Part shown: positions 1 through 6,745 of the stretch, one piece after another
How the letters are laid out: each line of letters opens with the position of its first letter
Position numbering within the stretch: position 1 is the first letter of the stretch
Source of the DNA: UBA2336 sp046294915
GTDB taxonomy: Bacteria > Bacteroidota > Bacteroidia > Cytophagales > Cyclobacteriaceae
NCBI GenBank assembly: GCA_046294915.1
Contig: JBKBOE010000084.1
Span: 1 to 9,723, forward strand
Direction of reading: 5' to 3'
Length of the DNA stretch: 9,723 bases
Position numbers and translations under genes: made by a program
Notes under the pieces: generated by a model
The model's database searches: none
What the model was told of the DNA's origin: nothing
What the model saw: only the letters and a program-made list of their open reading frames with translations

Positions 1-1788
1 TTTGGCCTCCTCTTCTTGCCTGCGGGCTTCTTCGGCATTTAATTCAGCTTGCTTGCGGGCTTCTTCGGCAGCCGCACGTTGTTCGGCTTCGGCTTTTTGA
101 GCGGCAAGGGCTATGTCGCGTTGTTTCTGTGCATCATCGCGGGCAGTTTCGGCTTCTTTTCTAAGGAATTCGGCTCGCTGTCGCTGGTCTTCGGCCAGTT
201 GAAAGTTTGTATCGGCCTCGGTTTTTTTAATGAAGGCATACACCAGAAACAGCAAGGCAATAACGGTGAGGGTACCAAATACAATTGCCGTAACGCGTGC
301 ACGTTGTAGTTTACGCTTCTGCTCCAGTTCGCGAATGCGTTGCTCGGTCTCGAACTCTTTCTTGGAGTATTCGAGGAACACCATGGTGCGCTCAAAGGCC
401 GGGTGGTAGCGCTGGCCCCAGATTAAGGTGGGTTTGTGTTTGGCCTGCCAGTTTAGCGCCAATTGCAAATCGGGTGGCCGCCACAGCCCTGATTTACCCA
501 CCTGGTACATCGATGCGGCTTCGGCCAGGCGCAGGTACATCTGTACGGCATCGGCTTCATCATCCACCCAGTTTTTCAGGCGTACCCAAATCCGCATCAA
601 ACTTTCATGCGAGATGTCGATCATGGATTTGGAGGTTAGGGGTGTACCATGTGCGGGTGTCAGTAAGGATCGCCCGGGCTCACGGAATTTTTCAATCACT
701 TCAATTACTTCCTCTTCGGAGCAATCGGCAATGGAGGCGATTTCATTAAGTCGGGTGGGTCTGCGTATGCCGAAGTTTTCACCGCGTTTTTCGGTGATGG
801 CTTTAAACAGTACTTCGCAAATGCGTTGCTGGTCTTCAGTAAGTTCATCGAAGGCTTCATTGGCGTGCATGCTCAGCGCTTCGCGCATAGTACCAATGGC
901 CTCGTAGTGTTTCAAGTCAACGGCTTCATCTTCGTAATCGCGGTAGTTGGCCCAATAACTCCAGGTACGCATCAGCGCGTGCTGAAGAATAGGCAACTGG
1001 TCGGGGTTATCGCCCAGGTCGTTGAGCAGTTGCTGAACCAGGCGCGGTGTTATCTGCGCGCCACCTACGGCAACCGGGCCTTCAATAGCTCTGCGTTTTT
1101 GCTCACGGGTTAGTTGCGGAATAAGGTAGTGGCTGTCGTTTATTTTGCGGGTTAATTCCGGAAACTGAGCACAATCGCCAATAAAATCCGACCGCATAGT
1201 GATGGCCACATAAATGGGCGAATCGGGGTAGTTAATGGCTTCAATGAGCAGGTTAACGAATGCGAGGGTTTCATTTACCGAGTTGGGATCGGTACTGTCT
1301 TTGAACCGGAATAATTCCTCAAACTGGTCAACCAGAATGAGGTAGTTTACATCGGCCGATCTGCGCGATTGTTCTACGGCTTCTACCAGGCCCAGCGAAC
1401 TGCTGCGCAGCAAGGTGGAAAAAATGGTGCGTTTAATCTTGCGTTCATCTGCATCGGCATCAAGGTATTCCTTGTTGTTCTTTAGCAGCGACTCAGCCAG
1501 GTTATCAATGGGGCCGGCACCGGGCCGTGTTACCACAACCTCCCAGTTAGGGCTGGCATCGGTAAGGAATCCGCCATATAAGATAGGAAGTACCCCGCAA
1601 TAAATAAATGAGGATTTACCGCTTCCGGAAGGGCCGATAACGCCAACGAAACGGTTCTTTGATAATTTCAGAAGGACTTCATCGCTCTGTCCTTCACGTC
1701 CGAAGAAGAGATGGCTCTCTTCAATTTTAAAGGGCCGTAATCCCGGAAAGGGATTTAAGGTTGTGGTTTTTTGTGTGGCCTGGTTCAT
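1..1788 (-). CDS. nSTAND-family NTPase with transmembrane helix and coiled coil (3' end beyond window)
   Basis: This is an open frame of 596 codons from ATG at 1788 with no stop before the window edge, so the C-terminus is missing. Seen: near residues 12-20 NPFPGLRPF, the signature that opens many novel-STAND (nSTAND1) NTPase domains; Walker A GPSGSGKSS at 52-60; Walker B LILVDQFEELF at 150-160; an ITMRSDFIGDC segment at 196-206; and an ISHESLMRIW segment near 391-400, typical of the end of the STAND module. A charged helix follows, then one predicted transmembrane segment at about 499-520 and an Ala/Glu/Arg-rich coiled coil to the edge. Known: STAND ATPases are nucleotide-driven switches that oligomerise on sensing a ligand, and relatives often carry WD40 or TPR sensors after such a coil. 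Inferred: the lost C-terminus is probably such a repeat domain, placed across the membrane if the helix is real. It is the last visible gene of a three-gene minus-strand run. The leader before the ATG is A/T-rich with no Shine-Dalgarno site. Confidence 0.9.
   Translation of the reverse strand, partial: MNQATQKTTTLNPFPGLRPFKIEESHLFFGREGQSDEVLLKLSKNRFVGVIGPSGSGKSSFIYCGVLPILYGGFLTDASPNWEVVVTRPGAGPIDNLAESLLKNNKEYLDADADERKIKRTIFSTLLRSSSLGLVEAVEQSRRSADVNYLILVDQFEELFRFKDSTDPNSVNETLAFVNLLIEAINYPDSPIYVAITMRSDFIGDCAQFPELTRKINDSHYLIPQLTREQKRRAIEGPVAVGGAQITPRLVQQLLNDLGDNPDQLPILQHALMRTWSYWANYRDYEDEAVDLKHYEAIGTMREALSMHANEAFDELTEDQQRICEVLFKAITEKRGENFGIRRPTRLNEIASIADCSEEEVIEVIEKFREPGRSLLTPAHGTPLTSKSMIDISHESLMRIWVRLKNWVDDEADAVQMYLRLAEAASMYQVGKSGLWRPPDLQLALNWQAKHKPTLIWGQRYHPAFERTMVFLEYSKKEFETEQRIRELEQKRKLQRARVTAIVFGTLTVIALLFLVYAFIKKTEADTNFQLAEDQRQRAEFLRKEAETARDDAQKQRDIALAAQKAEAEQRAAAEEARKQAELNAEEARRQEEEAK
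21..70 (-). repeat. 33-bp in-frame repeat encoding an 11-residue coiled-coil unit
   Basis: The 17-base string TGCGGGCTTCTTCGGCA (plus strand) occurs at 21-37 and again at 54-70, exactly 33 bases apart. It lies in the coiled-coil part of the nSTAND gene and encodes an AEEAR(K/R)Q unit every 11 residues. An 11-residue period fits a hendecad coiled coil. Only two clear copies are visible and the array may continue past the window start. Confidence 0.6.
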
Positions 1789-1898
1789 AATTTTATAGTT
1801 TAAAACCCATTTATGATTGATGAGTTATGACTAATGATTTACGATTTCTTGCATCATGGTTTTTTACCTATAAGTCAACAATCGTAGAAAAACTGGAC
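1789..1898 (-). other. 110-base spacer between the TIR-like gene and the nSTAND gene
   Basis: This gap is much longer than the 13 bases separating the two upstream genes of the run, so the nSTAND gene may have its own promoter or the spacer may tune its expression. It holds a 7-bp tandem repeat (1812-1846) and an inverted 7-base copy of one unit at 1880-1886. I found no convincing terminator, no full Bacteroidota promoter match and no small reading frame of note. Confidence 0.5.
1812..1846. repeat. Five tandem copies of a degenerate 7-bp unit
   Basis: On the plus strand five consecutive 7-mers start at 1812, 1819, 1826, 1833 and 1840. The consensus is TATGATT (AATCATA on the minus strand); each copy differs from it at no more than two positions. 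The array covers most of the space just upstream of the nSTAND start. A perfect inverted copy of the fifth unit (TACGATT) lies at 1880-1886 as AATCGTA. It is probably a simple intergenic repeat; a protein- or RNA-binding role is only a possibility. Confidence 0.75.
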
Positions 1899-3335
1899 TT
1901 ACCCATTAAATTCTTCCAGCAACGATTTGATGTTTTGGGGCGTATCCCTAGGATCGGATTCAATCAACCGTACATTCTGGTTTTTGAAGGCATCGAGGTT
2001 TAGCTTTGTTCCGGGTGTAGTTACCACGGCTTTGCCCTTAATTGGTTTTTTCCGGCCGAAGCCAGGCGCTTTTAGCAAGTCGAGCACCTTCATCCGTACC
2101 CATTGTTCGTTCACCTTACCTTTATAAATAATGGCGCTGTCGAAGTTGCGCAGGTTTTCAATGTGCTTCTGGCGTAGGTCAAGCAGTTCACCATCAAATT
2201 CAGGGGTAAGCACCTTGTAACCTGATTTCTGAATGGCTTCAATAATTGGTTTTACGTCCTGAACATCCACCTTATCGTGTACCAGGTACACCGATTTGCC
2301 CCCCGTATCATCCAATGATCGTTTCTCGGGTGTATCCATCAGTTCCTCGCGCACAATGTTTTTAAAATCCTCCAATGGAGTTTGCAGGATTTCGGCACCT
2401 TCCTGTGCCTCGGTATCGCGTTTAAGGCTTTCGATAAACGCTTTCTGGCGTTCACTGGCATTAAAAAGGTTAGGCGAAATCCAGATAAGCCGGGTGAATT
2501 CATCTTTATTTACACGATGACTCTTCTGAGCGGCAATGCGGTTTTGTAAATCGACTATGGAGCGGTCTGCGCCTTCCGGGATCTCGCCATAGGCACTGCC
2601 AACCAGGTGGATGCTCAGACTGGCTTCATCTATATCCTTTCGTACAAGGCGTTCAAATTCATTCAAGCTGTCGGGCAGGGTCTTGTTGGGTAATACCACA
2701 TAACCGTGCCGTTGCAATTCGCGTTTGATGATGTTTCGCTGTACGGATAAATCATGGCCTGTTTCTGCCAGGTAGATAGTTTTCCGTTTATGGATATTCT
2801 TGACTTCGGTTTTTTCAGTGCCTCTCAGTTCGACCAGTGTATCGAAGATGTCATAGGCAAGGTCCACCATCTTCATCCAGTACTGGCGTTCGGCATCGGT
2901 GCTGAAGTAGTCGGTGTACTCGCGCACTTCACCGGTTTCGTTATCAAGCTGGTACATTTCATAGCCGATCAGTTCGCGCAGGCGCGGAGGTTGCTCCTGC
3001 AAGGCAAGGGGAGTTTTAAAAACCTTGAATACACGGTTTCTGTTTTTGCCTGAGGTTTCGGCTTCTTTGTAGAAGGTTTCGAGGTTATCGAGACATTGGC
3101 CTGAGCGGATGAAGTCGGGTGACAAAATGTTAACCAGGGTGGCAGCATTGTCGAGTTTAGGTGAGGTCATGCTGTCGAATTCGCTTTTCAGAAGAATATT
3201 CGGTTTTTCTCCGAGAACCTGCGAAAGCATTAGGTCCAGGAATTTTTTGAACTGGGTAACCCATCCTGCCTGTCCTTTTGCTGTTTCGTTGTCCTTATCG
3301 GCAAATAAGATCAATACATCTACATCAAATTTCAT
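1899..3335 (-). CDS. Protein with three tandem TIR/DUF4062-like domains
   Basis: 478 residues from ATG at 3335. An in-frame TTG at 3347 would add four residues, but ATG is preferred because MKFDVDVLILF begins directly on the first beta strand. Three alpha/beta units are seen. Unit 1 (about 3-165) has a TIR-like SPDFIRSGQCLDNLE stretch at 72-86. Unit 2 (about 185-330) begins KTIYLAETG and has YGEIPEGADRSIVDLQ at 249-264, resembling DUF4062. Unit 3 (about 345-478) begins KSVYLVHDK and has IIYKGKVNEQWVRMK near 402-416. No signal peptide or transmembrane helix is apparent, so it is probably cytoplasmic. Known: TIR domains either cleave NAD or act as homotypic adaptors. Here the usual catalytic Glu after the SxWC-type motif appears to be Asn84 in unit 1, and Gln264 sits at the comparable place in unit 2, which favours an adaptor role (inference). 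It starts 13 bases after the transporter-like gene, so the two are very likely co-transcribed. The domain assignment rests on motif reading only. Confidence 0.8.
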   Translation of the reverse strand: MKFDVDVLILFADKDNETAKGQAGWVTQFKKFLDLMLSQVLGEKPNILLKSEFDSMTSPKLDNAATLVNILSPDFIRSGQCLDNLETFYKEAETSGKNRNRVFKVFKTPLALQEQPPRLRELIGYEMYQLDNETGEVREYTDYFSTDAERQYWMKMVDLAYDIFDTLVELRGTEKTEVKNIHKRKTIYLAETGHDLSVQRNIIKRELQRHGYVVLPNKTLPDSLNEFERLVRKDIDEASLSIHLVGSAYGEIPEGADRSIVDLQNRIAAQKSHRVNKDEFTRLIWISPNLFNASERQKAFIESLKRDTEAQEGAEILQTPLEDFKNIVREELMDTPEKRSLDDTGGKSVYLVHDKVDVQDVKPIIEAIQKSGYKVLTPEFDGELLDLRQKHIENLRNFDSAIIYKGKVNEQWVRMKVLDLLKAPGFGRKKPIKGKAVVTTPGTKLNLDAFKNQNVRLIESDPRDTPQNIKSLLEEFNG

Positions 3336-3348
3336 GGTTGGTTTCAAT

Positions 3349-6300
3349 TTAGCGGTCTAGGGTAATGGTCTTTTGTTCAGTTATATTGGAGATGAGTTGC
3401 TCTACAAGTTCATGGTGGTTGGCAATAACGAAGTAAAAATCAACCAGGTTAATGCGGAAAACCACGGAGCGCTCAGTTGCCTCAAGGTTATCCGTTTTAT
3501 TAAGTGCTCCATTCTGATGGAAGATATCGCCAAATACGCTTCCGGGTTTGAGTGTATGCCTAAGCACATTCCCTTCTTTTACCAGCACCTGGCCATGGGC
3601 CACTATAAAAATAGGAGCGTTCTGGTCAGACGAAAACGTAACTTTTTCACCAGGGGCCAGATCCAATGGGGTGATCTTATCGAACAGGTCAGACAGCAAC
3701 ACACCGCTGATGTTTTTGAATTCAGGTAATTGCTTAAGGAACAGTACCATTTCAATGCCCAGAAAAAAACCATCGTTTAGCCCGTCCAGCAATTGATTGT
3801 TTTCAATGGCTGAGTCCAGAAACTTTTTATCGCGGTTTGGAAGCCGCTGGCTGATGACTCCGTAGGCGGTACGGTCTTTATTATAGAGTACCCAGGCTGC
3901 GGTTTCCTGCAGTAATTTGTCTTTATTAAACATTTGGGCAATAAGGCCACGGCTGATCCGAAAATTTTTGATGAAAGCCGAAGTGTAAATGGCACACACC
4001 TTAGTCCAGCGGTTATTCTGGTTGAAGTCGCGGTTAAGAATATAGTTAATTACCTGGATGGGGTTATACCGCTCACGGGGAAAATATACCTGGAGTTGTT
4101 CAAGTTTTTTCTCAATGGAAATATCATCGAATAGAGGGAATAGCTTGGGTTTCAGATCCTGATCTACAAACAAGTCCATCAATTCAAGGGCATAAGCAAT
4201 GCCGTTCGGATCGCCCGACTGGATGTTTTCGCGTACAAGTTGAACGGAAACCGGGTCGTAAAGGATGGAAAGTAAAATGGTGATCTGATCAAAATTTAAC
4301 CTGATCTCCTCTTTCACGGCTTCGCGCAGGAGTTCAAACTCTGCCTGCTGAGGTAATTCACTTAATGCGGCCAGGTTCCACAGGGTTTTTCCAATCTCTG
4401 TTTCGAGCAAATCGGTCACTTCACGCGCCTGCCTGCCGGTAGCACGGTAATTGATATACCGGAGTGAGTAGAGAATTTGTTTTACAATGCGTTTGTCGGG
4501 GTAGTCGGCTTTCTTCCACAGCAGTTCAAGGGCTTTATCTCCCCCGATGCGTCCCATAATCTGCACAATGCGCAGCATCACCAGATCGGTCTGGCCGGAT
4601 TTATGGAAGGCAGACTCTAAGGAATCAAGTGCGGCTTCGCCCGATTCGATCAGTGCCGATGCTGCCTGGTGGCCGTAGGAGGGTGAGGAGAGTAGGTCAA
4701 TGAGCACCGGGAAAGTTTCCGGACGCTTAACTTTTCGGGCGGTGATGATGGCTTCATTACGAACATGGTAGTCGACATCGCGCAGGAGTTCCAGTAATAT
4801 AAATATAGTACGCTGGTTAATGAGTTTGCGAAGCAACTTGGCCGCCAAAGCGCGGTCGGCTGCCTTTACCGATTTGCTGAGTTTTATCAACCGGTCGGGT
4901 GCAATGGAAAGCACATCGCTGTCTTCGGCTGAGCCTTGTGCGGTTCGCGCCAGGTTTCTCAATTCCTGATTTTTGTCAAAGTCTTTATCAATACCTGCAT
5001 CACGAATACGGTCAATGGCAAACTGCCTGATTTTTGGGTTATTACTGTCGGCCATCCGGATAATGGAACTTTCAAATAAGGCGGGCTCCAGTTTTTCCAT
5101 AAGCTTAAGTCCGTAGATAACCTTGTCTTCGGTGGTTCCGTTAACTTCTTTCTCCAACACCTTGTCAACCGTGTACTCGCGCTCAACGTTGCCGATTACT
5201 TTGGTTCTATTTTTTATGAGGGTGTCCTGAAGGGTTTGGCGGTAGCTGCCATACATCCGGCTACCGATAAAATACCATATAGCAATGATTGGAATGGTAA
5301 ATACTGTAATATAAAGAATATCGAAGATTTCTACTTTATTGATCAGGTAGATCAGTCCCCCGGCAATGACCATCGCAAATGCGGCAACTGTTCCTTCCAG
5401 TTTTGTCTGGATGTCAATCTTAATATTGGTTTCAAACGGTAACTGGTAAAGTTTTAGAGCGGGCTCATCTAATGACTCCTTTACGGAAAGGATAAACAAC
5501 TGGCTCATGGCAATCATTACGAAGAAAATGGTAAAGGAGGGGCTATCTAATGTATAACCGAAAATGATACCAATAACCAAAGCTGCCGCTGTAAAAATTG
5601 CGATAAGAGTGGGGTTTACCAGAACGGCTACGCGAAGTCCATAATCTGCAATAACCCGGTCGGCAGCAAACGTTTGGAAAAGGAAGCTGAAGACTACAAC
5701 CGTACCTTCAAACAGGGAAAGAAAACTGGCAAGCTCTTCGGGTTTAAATTGCTGGGTTGAAACGTTAAGGAAGAGGTAGTCAATAAAATTCAAAGCCACC
5801 ATACCAACAATAATGAACACGGAAAGAAAAATGAGGTACTTGTTTTTAAAGAACTCCGCGATGCTTATCTTTTGATTAGCTTCCTTTTCTTTTATTAACG
5901 ACCAGTTTTCACCGCCAAATTTTGCTGATAAAACAAAAAACAAAATGGTAAAGAGTACAATACTTATAAGGCTTATAGTGTAGAGTGAATCTTCACTGGG
6001 TAGAAGAGGAAGAATAATGGGTATGGCAAAAAAAGAAATGAGCGAGGCAACCAATGCGCCCTGGTCAACATTGCCGAAAAGTCGCTTGGTCTGCCGAACG
6101 TTGAACATCCGGTTAAACGCTCCCCAAAAGACAAGCAGAATGATAAGGGTGAAAGGGGCTAACTGCGTAAAGCCGAAGTAGTAAATCTGTTCACGGTCGG
6201 TAATAAATTGGTCAGCAAATTCGATCGCTGCCGTAATTATGGTTATGGTAATTAGGCTGAGTATGCCCAGCAATTGAAAGGGGACTCTGCGCTGAAGAAA

Positions 6301-6522
6301 ATTGTATACGATAGTTGCGATCATGCCAAACACTCCGGCAATGGCAAAGGCTGGCGGCAGATCGGTTTTTGCATTGTGGTTGTTAAGAAACAGGGTTTGG
6401 GCAGCTACCGAAAAAGTAGCCAGGAAGGCACCCATAAAAAAACTCATAATCAGAAGGAGGACTACACGACCCTCTTCCCCTTCCTCCAGATCAAACAGGC
6501 GGGTGAGCAGACTTTTCTTCAT
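3349..6522 (-). CDS. Npt/TLC-like nucleotide transporter fused to HEAT repeats and a cNMP-binding-like domain
   Basis: 1057 residues from ATG at 6522. Residues about 18-425 hold roughly twelve hydrophobic helices (for example 19-45, 57-77, 82-104, 115-135, 152-174, 180-200, 229-252, 297-322, 328-347, 378-396 and 402-420), in the manner of major-facilitator or Npt1/Npt2 (TLC) ATP/ADP translocases. Residues about 450-900 are amphipathic helical pairs resembling HEAT repeats, clearest at 555-690. Residues about 930-1048 match the beta-barrel of a cyclic-nucleotide-binding domain, with LKPGSVFGDI at 991-1000. The phosphate-binding Arg normally found soon after that motif is not evident (NKTDNLEAT instead), so cNMP binding is doubtful. 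Known: TLC carriers exchange nucleotides across membranes, and fusions of this layout occur in Bacteroidota without a settled role. Inferred: it senses or moves a nucleotide and passes the signal to the TIR-like and nSTAND proteins encoded downstream. The TAA stop lies 13 bases before the next ATG. Confidence 0.88.
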   Translation of the reverse strand: MKKSLLTRLFDLEEGEEGRVVLLLIMSFFMGAFLATFSVAAQTLFLNNHNAKTDLPPAFAIAGVFGMIATIVYNFLQRRVPFQLLGILSLITITIITAAIEFADQFITDREQIYYFGFTQLAPFTLIILLVFWGAFNRMFNVRQTKRLFGNVDQGALVASLISFFAIPIILPLLPSEDSLYTISLISIVLFTILFFVLSAKFGGENWSLIKEKEANQKISIAEFFKNKYLIFLSVFIIVGMVALNFIDYLFLNVSTQQFKPEELASFLSLFEGTVVVFSFLFQTFAADRVIADYGLRVAVLVNPTLIAIFTAAALVIGIIFGYTLDSPSFTIFFVMIAMSQLFILSVKESLDEPALKLYQLPFETNIKIDIQTKLEGTVAAFAMVIAGGLIYLINKVEIFDILYITVFTIPIIAIWYFIGSRMYGSYRQTLQDTLIKNRTKVIGNVEREYTVDKVLEKEVNGTTEDKVIYGLKLMEKLEPALFESSIIRMADSNNPKIRQFAIDRIRDAGIDKDFDKNQELRNLARTAQGSAEDSDVLSIAPDRLIKLSKSVKAADRALAAKLLRKLINQRTIFILLELLRDVDYHVRNEAIITARKVKRPETFPVLIDLLSSPSYGHQAASALIESGEAALDSLESAFHKSGQTDLVMLRIVQIMGRIGGDKALELLWKKADYPDKRIVKQILYSLRYINYRATGRQAREVTDLLETEIGKTLWNLAALSELPQQAEFELLREAVKEEIRLNFDQITILLSILYDPVSVQLVRENIQSGDPNGIAYALELMDLFVDQDLKPKLFPLFDDISIEKKLEQLQVYFPRERYNPIQVINYILNRDFNQNNRWTKVCAIYTSAFIKNFRISRGLIAQMFNKDKLLQETAAWVLYNKDRTAYGVISQRLPNRDKKFLDSAIENNQLLDGLNDGFFLGIEMVLFLKQLPEFKNISGVLLSDLFDKITPLDLAPGEKVTFSSDQNAPIFIVAHGQVLVKEGNVLRHTLKPGSVFGDIFHQNGALNKTDNLEATERSVVFRINLVDFYFVIANHHELVEQLISNITEQKTITLDR

Positions 6523-6745
6523 GGAACTCGGCTAAGCAACCTAAAATTCGATATTCTGCAAATCAATTCCTATATTCTATCAAATTTTTCGTAACCAGAA
6601 CGTATGCCTTATTTTATTTAAGCAATGCTTTAATACTCTGTTAATAATTTCCTAAAGGGCTTCATTTTTTAGCCCCTGTAAGTTTGCCACCGAAAATGAC
6701 GGGTTTACCCTTTGATGAAAGTGTAAGATTGCAGCCGAATATTCT
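6523..6745. promoter_or_regulatory. Divergent intergenic region driving both flanking genes
   Basis: These 223 A/T-rich bases separate the divergent starts of the transporter-like gene (minus) and the PorE-like gene (plus), so promoters for both should lie here. A short hairpin can form from GGGCT at 6657-6661 and AGCCC at 6671-6675 with a T-rich 9-base loop; it is too weak to call a terminator. Neither start has a Shine-Dalgarno sequence. No small gene is supported. Confidence 0.6.
6679..6686 (+). promoter_or_regulatory. Possible Bacteroidota -7 promoter element for the PorE-like gene
   Basis: TAAGTTTG matches the Bacteroidota -7 consensus TAnnTTTG exactly and lies about 60 bases before the ATG at 6746. 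No good TTTG -33 box is found at the expected distance of about 19-21 bases upstream, so the call is weak. Confidence 0.28.

Noticed and set aside
49..1603. Several plus-strand open frames of 60-160 codons across this region
   Set aside because: They lie opposite the nSTAND gene, whose frame carries Walker A, Walker B and other family motifs; the plus-strand translations show no recognisable domain and have atypical Arg/Ser-rich composition.
1812..1846. Heptamer array as a CRISPR array
   Set aside because: Units are 7 bases long, contiguous and without spacers.
3336..3347. TTG start at 3347 for the TIR-like protein
   Set aside because: It would add only four residues and start one base after the upstream stop codon; the ATG at 3335 directly precedes the first beta strand and is the more usual start codon.
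6523..6600. TTGATTTG on the minus strand as a -7 element for the transporter-like gene
   Set aside because: It differs from TAnnTTTG at one key base and the nearest TTTG upstream is only 14 bases away, too close for a -33 box.
6657..6675. Hairpin in the divergent intergenic region as a terminator or riboswitch
   Set aside because: The stem is only five base pairs with a 9-base T-rich loop and no T-run after it; no riboswitch core is recognisable.
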